Source: Acidimicrobiaceae bacterium
GTDB lineage: Bacteria; Actinomycetota; Acidimicrobiia; Acidimicrobiales; MedAcidi-G1
DNA length: 59,983 nt
Direction: 5' to 3'
Assembly: GCA_002729765.1 (NCBI GenBank)
Contig: PBYV01000006.1
Span: 1 to 59,983 of the forward strand
Of this stretch, positions 1-8,117 are shown in pieces. The position numbers and the translations under genes were made by a program. The first letter of the stretch is position 1; every line of letters starts with the position of its first letter. The notes under the pieces are model-generated. The model made no database searches. It saw only the letters and a program-made list of their open reading frames with translations, and had not been told where the DNA came from.

Positions 1-445
1 GATTTTTGAGAACTTCTTCGATCCCTTGTCCTTCAATTCCCCAGCCGGTGACTGCTTGACTTACAGCGACACCTGTTATTCCAGCATTTCTAGCAGTGAA
101 AGCAGCACCGAGCGTTCCAGAGTGGTAAACGGAATTTCCAACGTTGCTACCGGGATTGATTCCAGAAACGACTAGGTCAAAGGAGTCTTCTAGAACTCCT
201 CGTGTTGCATACATTACGCAAAGAGCAGGTGGTCCACTTATAGCCCAAGATTTTTCAATTTTGTCAATATTGACTTGGTGAACTTCTGGTCTGGAAATGT
301 GAAGTGCTCCTATTGCTGCTCCAGCACCTGAATACTCCTGGTCAGGGGCGGCAATTGTCACCTCTCCGAGGTCAACTAAAGAACGAGCTAAGACGTGTAG
401 TCCTACTGAATCGATTCCATCATCATTAGTGACTAGTATTTTCAC
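1..445 (-). CDS. surE: 5'/3'-nucleotidase SurE (3' end cut by window edge)
   Basis: SurE is a metal-dependent phosphatase that removes phosphate from nucleoside monophosphates. Reading the minus strand from a GTG at 443-445 gives an open frame to the window edge starting KILVTNDDG. D8, D9, S39 (in SGAGAA) and N97 (in SGINPGSNVG) match the metal- and phosphate-site positions of the family. About 148 residues are present, so the C-terminal part is missing. No clear ribosome binding site precedes the GTG. It lies 57 bases downstream of the convergently unrelated ABC-F gene start side, on the same strand. Confidence 0.9.
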   Translation of the reverse strand, partial: MKILVTNDDGIDSVGLHVLARSLVDLGEVTIAAPDQEYSGAGAAIGALHISRPEVHQVNIDKIEKSWAISGPPALCVMYATRGVLEDSFDLVVSGINPGSNVGNSVYHSGTLGAAFTARNAGITGVAVSQAVTGWGIEGQGIEEVLKN

Positions 446-502
446 ACTCAAGACCGTATCTACATCATTGATTGTTTAGGTCAAGACTTTAAGTAAAAGA
501 GA

Positions 503-2419
503 TTAATTGTTTTTCTCTTCTGCTTTTTTTTGGACTCTCAGTTCTTCTTCAAGTGATTCCCACTGGCGCATGAGTTCAGAAGCATTATCTTTAACAGTTT
601 CGTACTCTGCTACTAACGACTCAGCTTCTTTTGGATCTTTGAAAAGATCAGGGTCGTTAAGTTTTTCTTTTGTTTCCAACAGAGAGGCTTCTGCTTTTTC
701 CCATTTTTTCTCCACTCTTGCGAGTTCACGCTTCAACTCACGAATTCCTCCATCAGTTTTCTTTGATTGTTTTTTACCTGTTTTAAATTTCTGAATTGAG
801 GTATTTGTTTTTGTCTCGTTAAATGATGGATTGATTATCCGATCAGGCACACCGGTATGCAGTATGGCTTTTGATTCGCGTACTTCGAGCAGGTCGTCTG
901 CAACAGACCTTATGAGATGTCGATCGTGCGTAATGAGAATTACGGTTCCTGGGTAAGCGCTTATGGCATCTTCAAGTACGTCACAACTAGGTAAGTCAAG
1001 ATGGTTAGTTGGTTCATCAAGGATCAGTAAATTTACAGGCATGCAAAGAGCTTTAGCGAGCGCTAGGCGCGTTTGCTCTCCTCCTGATAGATCTGCAACA
1101 AGTGAGTCAACGGAATCACCTCTAAAGCCGAAAGAGGCAAGGTACGTCCGAAGATTTCTACCCGACTCTTCGACTTGCGGAACAGTTCGTAGTTCTTCCA
1201 AAACAGTTTTTTTAGGGTCAAGTATTTCTGCTTGCAACTGATCAAACCACGACATATCAACATTTTTTCCGCGAAAGATCTTCCCATCAGTTTGTTTAAG
1301 TTCTCCTGTAATCAGCTTGACCAGAGTAGTTTTTCCAGCACCATTGGGTCCGATTACAGCAATATTCCTACCTCTTTCGATTGTGAATGACAGATTCTCT
1401 AAGATCACCTGATTTTCATAACCAGCTTGCACTTCTTCAAATTCAACAACGATTCGAGAAGAGCGACGTGGCTCTGGGAAATTAAACTTGGTTTTAGAGT
1501 TTCCTTCGGCTTCGATTTCGATTTTTTCGAGTTTTTCTAAAGCTTTCACTCGACTTTGCACTTGTTTTGCTTTTGAGGCTTTATATCGAAAGCGTTCAAT
1601 AAATTTTTCCGTGCCAGCTACTTCTTTTGCCTGTTGGGAAGCTAAAGATTTTTGATATTCAATACGTTCTTCTCTAGCTACAACAAATTCTCCGAAACTC
1701 CCAGTGTATTCAGTTGCGCGACCTGCGGAGATCTCAATAATCCGATTCGCTATTCCATCTATAAAGTCACGATCATGACTTACGAATAGCAGTCCGTTAT
1801 TCCATTTTCCTAAATAAGTTTCCAACCATGCAACACTGTCAACATCCAAATGGTTAGTTGGTTCATCAAGAATCAAAAGATCCGGTTTTGACAATAAGAG
1901 TCGAGCCAGAGCAACTCTCATTTGCCAACCTCCAGAAAGCTCACCTATGTCACGGTTATGATCATGAGTTTTAAAACCCAGTCCGGATAGAAGGCGATGT
2001 GCTTCAGCTTCAATTGCGTAACCACCAATTTGCTCAAATCGTGACTGTGCTTCTCCGAACTCGGAAATAAGTTCTGATTTGTCTTCACCGTTTACTTTTT
2101 CGAGTTCTAAGCTCAATTTTTTTAACTGTGTCGCTAACTGGTTAGTGTCTTCTGCTCCTGAAAGGACTTCTTGTAAGACATTTTTACCCTTACTTGTTTG
2201 AAGCTCTTGTGGAAGGTAACCGATCTTCATTTCTTGCGGCTTATGGATCTCTCCTGCATCAGCTTCTTGAAGTCCAGTCAGTATCTCCAATAAGGTCGTT
2301 TTCCCAGTTCCATTGCTGCCAATCAGTGCAATGCGACGGCTAGGCCCTAATTGAAGAGAAACATTTGTGAAAAGTGTTCTAGGCCCAAAAGATTTGGTCA
2401 ATCCAGAAGCGGTCAGCAC
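503..2419 (-). CDS. ABC-F family ATPase (Uup/EttA-like)
   Basis: This is a soluble ABC protein with two fused ATPase domains and no membrane segment, typical of ABC-F factors that act on ribosomes. Domain 1 has Walker A GSNGTGKT (34-41), signature LSGGWQMR and Walker B LLILDEPTNHLD. Domain 2 repeats GPNGAGKT, LSGGEQTR and LLILDEPTNHLD. The roughly 80-residue linker between the domains is rich in charged residues, and the last ~80 residues form a Lys/Glu-rich coiled coil like the C-terminal domain of Uup. The 638-residue length fits. Whether it works in translation elongation, ribosome assembly or DNA-linked Uup functions cannot be told from sequence. Confidence 0.93.
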   Translation of the reverse strand: MLTASGLTKSFGPRTLFTNVSLQLGPSRRIALIGSNGTGKTTLLEILTGLQEADAGEIHKPQEMKIGYLPQELQTSKGKNVLQEVLSGAEDTNQLATQLKKLSLELEKVNGEDKSELISEFGEAQSRFEQIGGYAIEAEAHRLLSGLGFKTHDHNRDIGELSGGWQMRVALARLLLSKPDLLILDEPTNHLDVDSVAWLETYLGKWNNGLLFVSHDRDFIDGIANRIIEISAGRATEYTGSFGEFVVAREERIEYQKSLASQQAKEVAGTEKFIERFRYKASKAKQVQSRVKALEKLEKIEIEAEGNSKTKFNFPEPRRSSRIVVEFEEVQAGYENQVILENLSFTIERGRNIAVIGPNGAGKTTLVKLITGELKQTDGKIFRGKNVDMSWFDQLQAEILDPKKTVLEELRTVPQVEESGRNLRTYLASFGFRGDSVDSLVADLSGGEQTRLALAKALCMPVNLLILDEPTNHLDLPSCDVLEDAISAYPGTVILITHDRHLIRSVADDLLEVRESKAILHTGVPDRIINPSFNETKTNTSIQKFKTGKKQSKKTDGGIRELKRELARVEKKWEKAEASLLETKEKLNDPDLFKDPKEAESLVAEYETVKDNASELMRQWESLEEELRVQKKAEEKNN

Positions 2420-2464
2420 ATGAGTGAGACTACATCCTAGAAAGCAATAGAAGTAGCAGTAGGG

Positions 2465-3400
2465 CTAATTACCAGCAGAATCCCATCTGACAACTGCAGC
2501 GGCTGAGGTCATCCCTGCTCCAAATCCAACTAAAAGTAGTAAGTCGTCTTGTTTAACGCGACCTGAATCTATTGAATCTATAAGAGCTAACGGAATAGAA
2601 GCTGCAGAGGTGTTACCAGTTGTTTCCATTACCAACGCTGCTTTTTCTTTTGCAATTCCAAGCCGTTTCATTGCAGCATCGATAATGCGGACATTTGCCT
2701 GGTGAGGGACAACAAGAGAAATCTCATCACTTGTAACTCCAGCTTTTTCCATAGCTGTATTAGCAGCATTTTCCATAGCTATAACAGCGCGTCGGAAAAC
2801 CTCTTGGCCGTGCATAACAATTTTTCCACCATGTTCGCAGTAGAGAAGATCAGCGGCAGAACCATCAGCCATTAGGTCCCATCCGAGAAAACATGGCTGA
2901 TCTGCAGTTCTTTCGATAACAACTGCTCCAGCACCGTCACCGAAAAGAACACATGTTGTTCTATCTTCCCAGTCTGTGAATGTGCTAAGAGAATCACTTC
3001 CAATAAGTAGAATTTTTTGCATTCCACTATCGGCAAATTGCATTGCGGTAACGAGTCCATAAACAAAACCAGAGCATGCAGCGTTTAGATCGAAAGCACC
3101 GCACGATAAACCAAGATTATTTTGCACAATCGAAGAAGTGGCGGGAACCACCTTGTCGGCGGTCGTGGTAGCAAGGATAAATAGATCTATCTCCTCGGGT
3201 TTCACTCCAGCTTTTTCTAATGCCGCTTTACCCGCATTAGTAGACATTTCACTTACTTTTCCATCAATATGTCGAGTTGAAATTCCACTTCGTTCTCTGA
3301 TCCATTCGTCTGAAGTGTCAACCATCTCTGACAGTTCATCATTTGTAAGGATTCTTTCAGGGAGATCTATAGCCCAGCCTGTAATTCGCCCAAATGTCAT
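2465..3400 (-). CDS. fabH: beta-ketoacyl-ACP synthase III
   Basis: FabH condenses acetyl-CoA or another short acyl-CoA with malonyl-ACP to start fatty acid synthesis. From the chosen ATG, the triad is complete: C109 in NAACSGFVYG, H233 in VPHQANVR and N263 in TTGNTSAAS. The 311-residue length is normal. I chose the ATG at 3398-3400 because GAGGGG lies 8 bases upstream; a TTG 15 bases earlier (3415) is also in frame but would have the Shine-Dalgarno sequence inside the gene. It stands alone, without other fab genes, and is divergent from the following phosphatase gene. Confidence 0.93.
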   Translation of the reverse strand: MTFGRITGWAIDLPERILTNDELSEMVDTSDEWIRERSGISTRHIDGKVSEMSTNAGKAALEKAGVKPEEIDLFILATTTADKVVPATSSIVQNNLGLSCGAFDLNAACSGFVYGLVTAMQFADSGMQKILLIGSDSLSTFTDWEDRTTCVLFGDGAGAVVIERTADQPCFLGWDLMADGSAADLLYCEHGGKIVMHGQEVFRRAVIAMENAANTAMEKAGVTSDEISLVVPHQANVRIIDAAMKRLGIAKEKAALVMETTGNTSAASIPLALIDSIDSGRVKQDDLLLLVGFGAGMTSAAAVVRWDSAGN

Positions 3401-3503
3401 TCTTGAACCCCTCAATAAAATTTTTAAATGACTTCTAACAAAGGTAGCGCTTAAAACCCTAAAGATGTGTTTCTCTCTTTTTTGCGACTAAGGTCAGTCA
3501 GTT

Positions 3504-4241
3504 ATGAACGACCATGAAATAGCAGGTCTTTTAGCAAGAGAAGCTGGAGAGTTGCTTTTAGAACTTCGAAAAAGAGGCTCGGATAAAGGAGTTTCGGGCT
3601 ATCAACTTCAGGTGATGGCAGACCGCGAAGCGCACTTGCATATCAGTAAACGCCTTAGTGAGTTATGCCCCGAAGATTTTTTGCTATCAGAAGAGGGACG
3701 GGATGATAAAGCCCGTTTAGAAGCTGAAAGGGTATGGATTGTTGACCCTCTTGATGGAACACAAGATTTTGGACGTGCAGGAAGCATTGAATGGGCGGTA
3801 CACGTTGCCTTAGTGTCAGGAGGTCAACCTTTGGCTGGAGCAGTTAATTTGCCTGCTATAGGAACTCTTTATGGGACACTTCAAACTCCGACAAAGAAAG
3901 ATTCTGCCAATGATCCACCTGTAGTGATAACTAGTCGTTCTCAATGGGGAGAAGCGGAAGCTGTAGCAGCATCTATAGGAGGAGTAGTTCGTTCAGTTGG
4001 TTCAGCGGGAGTTAAGGCTATGGCCGTTGTAGGTGGAACTGCCGACGTTTATGTTCACCCTTCTGGCCTGTACGAATGGGACGTTTGTGCTCCCGCTGCA
4101 GTGGCTGCATCTGCTGGACTAGATGTCAGTGGAGTGGATGGTTCTTTTTTAACGTACAACAAAGAAAGACCAGTGGTACCCGGACTATTAATAAGTAAAC
4201 CTGAGTTCACTTCTGCAGCTTTGGATGCATTGCATTACTAA
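3504..4241 (+). CDS. inositol monophosphatase-family phosphatase (CysQ-like)
   Basis: A member of the Mg-dependent, Li-sensitive phosphatase superfamily. The metal site is visible as SEEG (62-65) and VDPLDGTQDF (about 80-89), and the C-terminal motif YEWDVCAPAAVAA is present. The 245-residue length and the VDPLDGTQDF form fit 3'(2'),5'-bisphosphate nucleotidases (CysQ), which recycle PAP from sulfate assimilation, but inositol-1-phosphatase or histidinol-phosphatase activity cannot be excluded. No sulfur-assimilation gene is adjacent. The start is an ATG shortly after AAGGTCAG, a weak ribosome binding site. Confidence 0.8.
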   Translation: MNDHEIAGLLAREAGELLLELRKRGSDKGVSGYQLQVMADREAHLHISKRLSELCPEDFLLSEEGRDDKARLEAERVWIVDPLDGTQDFGRAGSIEWAVHVALVSGGQPLAGAVNLPAIGTLYGTLQTPTKKDSANDPPVVITSRSQWGEAEAVAASIGGVVRSVGSAGVKAMAVVGGTADVYVHPSGLYEWDVCAPAAVAASAGLDVSGVDGSFLTYNKERPVVPGLLISKPEFTSAALDALHY

Positions 4242-4271
4242 AAAACTTTAAGAAAGTCATTTTTCACGCTA

Positions 4272-4370
4272 TTCTGGTGTTTCCTACAAAAAGAAGACGG
4301 TTGGAATCCGTCACTGTCCCGCAACTGTGTTCCTCATTGAGGTAAGTCAGACCTAAGAGTAGGAAAAAGC
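4272..4370 (+). promoter_or_regulatory. cobalamin (B12) riboswitch aptamer
   Basis: The B12-box core CCCGCAACTGTG lies at 4318-4329. It is preceded by a short hairpin (GACGG 4296-4300 with CCGTC 4308-4312) and followed by the hairpin CCTC/GAGG (4332-4342) and GTCAGACCT (4346-4354). A closing helix, TTTCCTAC (4280-4287) with GTAGGAAA (4359-4366), encloses the core. This is the arrangement of a cobalamin riboswitch, and it stands directly before the btuF gene. Outer boundaries are approximate. It probably turns off B12 uptake when cobalamin is plentiful. Confidence 0.9.
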
Positions 4371-4419
4371 AAATACGAATAACCATAAGTTCCCGAGGAG
4401 GAACGGTTAAGGAAAGAAA

Positions 4420-4458
4420 TTTTTCTTCTCCCGCCGTCACTTTAAGGGAGGAGAAAGA
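4420..4458 (+). promoter_or_regulatory. ribosome-binding-site-masking hairpin of the riboswitch
   Basis: The arm 4420-4432 (core TTTCTTCTCCC) can pair with 4446-4458 (core GGGAGGAGAAA), leaving a 13-base loop; two of the pairs are G-T(U). The right arm contains the Shine-Dalgarno sequence GGGAGGAG and ends just before the ATG of btuF at 4459. No U-run follows, so a translational switch is more likely than a terminator. A second hairpin, GTTCC (4389-4393) with GGAAC (4400-4404), lies between the aptamer and this stem. Confidence 0.7.
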
Positions 4459-5340
4459 ATGAAGTTTAAAAGCAATCTGTTATTAGTTCTTGGGACTCTC
4501 ACCCTTGCAAGCCTTTCCTGCAGTTCTGATAGCTCTACCGGACAAGTTCCGATTTCGGGTGGAGCTTCCAGCATTGAAACAGCGGAAAGAATAATTTCAC
4601 TTTCCCCTACAGCTACTGAAATATTTTTCGCGTTAGAAGCTGGTAGTCAAGTTATCGCTGTTGACGATCAGTCAAATTTTCCCGAGGATGCGCCTATGAC
4701 TTCGCTTTCTGGGTACACACCGAATATCGAGTCGATTGCTGAATATCAACCTGATTTGGTAGTTGCGTCTTACGACCCAGGCGACTTGGTTGCCGGTCTT
4801 AAAGCATTAGAAGTTGCGACTTTACTTCAACCGGCAGCTTCGTCTATGGAAGATACATATGTGCAAATAAACGAGTTAGGTGTTTTAACTGGGCGCCAGT
4901 CTGAAGCCATCAAATTGATTGAGAGCATCAAATCAGATTTAGATGAAATAGCGTCTAAAAAAGTAGGAGAAGGGCTTACTTATTACCATGAGATTGATAA
5001 CACTTTTTATTCACCGACTTCGAAGACATTTTTAGGCAAACTTTATTCACTTCTTGGTTTATCAAATATTGCTGACCCAGCAATCGAAGGTGGTTTCGGA
5101 TGGCCGCAGTTATCTGCGGAGTTCATCATTGACGCAAACCCTGATCTAATTTTTCTAGGTAACGCTAATTGGGGTGAATCTGCAGAAACTGTTGCTACTA
5201 GACCGGGCTGGGGGTCCATGACAGCCGTAGAGAAAAGTCAAGTTATTCCTGTTGACACCGACACTTCTGGACGTTGGGGTCCACGAGTGGTCGATTTTCT
5301 AAAATCTGTTCGCTCCGCAATTGAAAAAATTTTAAGTTAG
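4459..5340 (+). CDS. btuF: B12 ABC transporter substrate-binding lipoprotein
   Basis: This is the extracellular binding protein that delivers corrinoid to the BtuCD importer. It has an N-terminal signal with lipobox LSLSC and lipid-attachment Cys21, then a serine-rich linker, then a BtuF/FecB-type fold. Family motifs include RIISLSPTATEIFFAL near residue 43 and a central stretch ending GFGWPQLSAE. The 293-residue length fits. A cobalamin riboswitch directly upstream and permease and ATPase genes directly downstream support B12 rather than siderophore as substrate. Translation starts at the ATG preceded by GGGAGGAGAAAG. Confidence 0.9.
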   Translation: MKFKSNLLLVLGTLTLASLSCSSDSSTGQVPISGGASSIETAERIISLSPTATEIFFALEAGSQVIAVDDQSNFPEDAPMTSLSGYTPNIESIAEYQPDLVVASYDPGDLVAGLKALEVATLLQPAASSMEDTYVQINELGVLTGRQSEAIKLIESIKSDLDEIASKKVGEGLTYYHEIDNTFYSPTSKTFLGKLYSLLGLSNIADPAIEGGFGWPQLSAEFIIDANPDLIFLGNANWGESAETVATRPGWGSMTAVEKSQVIPVDTDTSGRWGPRVVDFLKSVRSAIEKILS

Positions 5341-5349
5341 CGAATTAAG

Positions 5350-6417
5350 TTGTCTGCTTCTACCAATGAAAACGATTGTGTAGTAAAACCTGTTTCTCTA
5401 AACAAGTCACAGTTGTGTCTGGCAGTGTTCGCAGTATTGATCACAGCTTTCGCAGGTTTAGTTTTTGGTCCTGCAGATCTTGGGATGAAGGAAGTCATTC
5501 AAGAACTCTTGAATAAATTACCCCTAATTGATTTTGATTCAGGACTGAGTTCAAGACAGCAAGCAATTTTGTTTGAGATCCGTCTTCCCAGAGTAGTTTT
5601 AGGTCTCCTAGTGGGCTCGATGCTTGCAATAGCAGGTGGCGCCTATCAGGGGGTTTTTCGCAATCCACTGGCAGATCCATATCTTCTTGGTGTTGCTGCA
5701 GGTGCGGGATTTGGAGCCACACTGGCAATAGTTTCGGGTATAGGAGACGGTTTGGGTTTTTTCGACCCGGTTCCATTAGCTGCCTTTGCTGGAGCTTTGA
5801 TTGCAGTAGCTTTAACATACACAGTAGGTAGTAATCGTGGCAGATTGGACCAAGTCACGAGCCTCGTTCTAGCCGGAGTTGCAGTAGCAAGCTTCTTTAC
5901 GGCGGTTCAAACGTTTATTCAGCAAAGAGAATCAGAAACCATCCGTCAAGTTTATTTCTTCGTTTTAGGTCAGCTCAGAACAGCTGGATGGAACGAAGTA
6001 ACTCTGTTAGCTCCTTACACTCTTATTTGCATTACTGTGATTTTTTTAACCCGAAGACGCTTAGATGCGTTAGCTGTAGGTGATGAAGAAGCTGGTTCTT
6101 TAGGTCTTGATGTCAGACGGTTGCGTTTAATTACGGTAATTGCTGCTTCGCTCGGAACAGCCGCTTCAGTTGCGGTGAGTGGACTTATCGGTTTCGTCGG
6201 AATAATTGTTCCACATACGATTCGTTTGATTTTTGGAAGCAGTTACAGGGTGATCATACCTTTAACAATTTTTTTCGGTGGAGCGTTTCTAGTGGTAGCT
6301 GATTTGGTCGCGCGATTAATTCTCCAGCCTGCCGAAATACCCATCGGAGTTGTTACAGCTTTTCTTGGTGCGCCTTTTTTTGTTGTAGTTCTAAGAACGG
6401 CATGGAAAAACTCATGA
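5350..6417 (+). CDS. btuC: B12 ABC transporter permease (FecCD family)
   Basis: The membrane subunit of the cobalamin importer. It is a highly hydrophobic 355-residue protein with about ten membrane segments, including the family motifs RLPRVVLGLLVGSMLAIAGG, NPLADPYLLGVAAGAGFGA and the coupling-helix region GIIVPHTIRL near residue 285. The start is a TTG 9 bases after the btuF stop; no ATG or GTG lies nearby in frame and the ribosome binding site is weak, suggesting translational coupling to btuF. A short hydrophilic N-terminal tail precedes the first membrane segment. Confidence 0.9.
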   Translation: MSASTNENDCVVKPVSLNKSQLCLAVFAVLITAFAGLVFGPADLGMKEVIQELLNKLPLIDFDSGLSSRQQAILFEIRLPRVVLGLLVGSMLAIAGGAYQGVFRNPLADPYLLGVAAGAGFGATLAIVSGIGDGLGFFDPVPLAAFAGALIAVALTYTVGSNRGRLDQVTSLVLAGVAVASFFTAVQTFIQQRESETIRQVYFFVLGQLRTAGWNEVTLLAPYTLICITVIFLTRRRLDALAVGDEEAGSLGLDVRRLRLITVIAASLGTAASVAVSGLIGFVGIIVPHTIRLIFGSSYRVIIPLTIFFGGAFLVVADLVARLILQPAEIPIGVVTAFLGAPFFVVVLRTAWKNS

Positions 6418-7184
6418 AGGGGATTGATTGCAGAAATGTTTCCGTAACTCTTGGAGGGCACGAAGTCTTAAAAGGAATTGATCTTGAAGTAGAGGTCGGC
6501 GGTTGGACAACAATTGTTGGTCCTAATGGGGCAGGCAAAAGCACTTTGATAAGAGCCACCGGTGGAATTATAGAATTTTCAGGAAATATAAGAATAATCG
6601 ATAAAAACGTTCAAGATTTGAAACATAGAGAACTGGCCAAATTTGTTGCTGTCGTATCACAAAAGCCGATAATCCCTATGGGGATGAGAGTCATGGATTA
6701 TGTGCTTTTAGGAAGGGTTTCGCATCTAGGCTTTTTCGAATCTGAAGGCGAAAGCGATATAGCAACTGTACTTCTAGCACTTGAATTATTAGACGCGTCA
6801 CACCTGTCAGACAGATTTGTAGGCACTCTATCTGGTGGAGAGAAACAGCGTGTTGTGGTTGCACGGGCATTAGCGCAGAGTTCTCCAGTGATTTTACTGG
6901 ACGAACCTACAACGGCATTAGACATGGGACATCAACAAGAAACCTTAGAACTTATAAATCAACTAAGAATAGAAAGAAACTTGACTGTTCTTTCCACTAT
7001 GCATGATCTGACTCTTGCCGGTAGATACAGCGAACATCTAGCGATGCTTGTAGAAGGAAAAATTGTTGCTGAAGGTTCCGCAGAAGAAGTTCTTACAGAA
7101 GCATTGGTTTCTTCCCATTACGGCGCACGAGTGAAGGTAATTGATGACAAAGATGGGCCAATCGTAGTTCCTTTACCAAACTGA
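6414..7184 (+). CDS. btuD: B12 ABC transporter ATP-binding protein
   Basis: The ATPase that powers BtuC. It has Walker A GPNGAGKS, signature LSGGEKQRVVVARAL, Walker B VILLDEPTTALD and a switch His in STMHDLTLAG. I chose the ATG at 6414 because it overlaps the btuC stop as ATGA and has GGA 7 bases upstream; another ATG at 6402 is in frame but has no ribosome binding site. It is 256 residues long. After its stop there are 57 bases before the dehalogenase, with a small inverted repeat (CGTTC 7211-7215, GAACG 7221-7225) too weak to call a terminator. Confidence 0.92.
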   Translation: MKGIDCRNVSVTLGGHEVLKGIDLEVEVGGWTTIVGPNGAGKSTLIRATGGIIEFSGNIRIIDKNVQDLKHRELAKFVAVVSQKPIIPMGMRVMDYVLLGRVSHLGFFESEGESDIATVLLALELLDASHLSDRFVGTLSGGEKQRVVVARALAQSSPVILLDEPTTALDMGHQQETLELINQLRIERNLTVLSTMHDLTLAGRYSEHLAMLVEGKIVAEGSAEEVLTEALVSSHYGARVKVIDDKDGPIVVPLPN

Positions 7185-7241
7185 TTTCTAAAAAAGTAAT
7201 TCTACGATTACGTTCAATAGGAACGATTTTTAGGAGTAAAA

Positions 7242-8117
7242 ATGACTGGCACTGAAAAGAAAACGGCAGATATTTTTGGTAAAAAGATGTCTTATTTAGA
7301 TATTGGGGAAGGAGATCCGATTGTTTTCTTGCACGGGAACCCCACTTCGTCATATTTGTGGCGGAATATCATTCCTCATGTTTCTCAAATGGGGAGATGT
7401 ATAGCACCTGATTTAATAGGTCAAGGGGACTCAGACAAACTTGATAACTCAGGTCCCAGTTCTTACAAATATGTAGAACATCGCGAATATTTGTTCGAAT
7501 TATTGAAACAAATAGGAGTTGAGTCAGATGCGACTTTTGTCATCCATGATTGGGGCTCTGCTTTAGGTTTCGATTGGGCTATGCAAAATCCCGATTCGGT
7601 TAAGGGAGTTTGTTATATGGAGGCAATTGTGAAGCCATTTGAATCATGGGATGACTGGCCAGAAAATGCTCGTGGCATTTTTCAAGGTTTTCGTTCAGAA
7701 TCTGGCGAAGACATGGTTCTTGAAAAAAACTTATTTGTTGAAGGTGTATTACCGGCATCCATATTAAGAGATTTAGAAGAAGCAGAGATGAATGAGTATC
7801 GTCGCCCTTTTTCTGAACCTGGTGAATCTCGCAGGCCCACGCTTACATGGCCACGTGAAATTCCAATTGAAGGGTCTCCAGAAGATGTCACAGGAATCGC
7901 TACTGCTTATGCGAAATTTATGGAAGATTCAGTATTTCCAAAATTATTTATTAACGCAGAACCAGGAGCAATATTGCGAGGTAAACAAAGAGATTTTTGT
8001 CGCAAATGGCAAAACCAAACAGAAGTCACTGTTGCAGGTAACCATTTTATACAGGAAGATTCACCTGATGAGATTGGTGCAGCATTGAGTTCTTGGTACT
8101 CGAGTCTGCCTAGCTGA
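7242..8117 (+). CDS. haloalkane dehalogenase (LinB/DhaA-like)
   Basis: An alpha/beta-hydrolase predicted to replace a carbon-bound halogen with hydroxyl in haloalkanes. All catalytic positions of the LinB subfamily are present: nucleophile D103 and halide-binding W104 in [12 protein letters not shown], second halide ligand N33 in [10 protein letters not shown], acid E127 in CYMEAI and base H268 in [17 protein letters not shown]. Similarity to LinB runs along the entire 291 residues, including [16 protein letters not shown] precedes the ATG with good spacing. It lies 57 bases after btuD on the same strand and may be read from the same transcript. Its 3' end overlaps the convergent fumarase gene by 8 bases. 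The natural substrate is unknown. Confidence 0.93.
   Translation: MTGTEKKTADIFGKKMSYLDIGEGDPIVFLHGNPTSSYLWRNIIPHVSQMGRCIAPDLIGQGDSDKLDNSGPSSYKYVEHREYLFELLKQIGVESDATFVIHDWGSALGFDWAMQNPDSVKGVCYMEAIVKPFESWDDWPENARGIFQGFRSESGEDMVLEKNLFVEGVLPASILRDLEEAEMNEYRRPFSEPGESRRPTLTWPREIPIEGSPEDVTGIATAYAKFMEDSVFPKLFINAEPGAILRGKQRDFCRKWQNQTEVTVAGNHFIQEDSPDEIGAALSSWYSSLPS

Noticed and set aside
7211-7225. CGTTC/GAACG hairpin followed by T-run between btuD and the dehalogenase as a terminator
   Set aside because: Five base pairs only; it may be incidental, so continuous transcription cannot be excluded.
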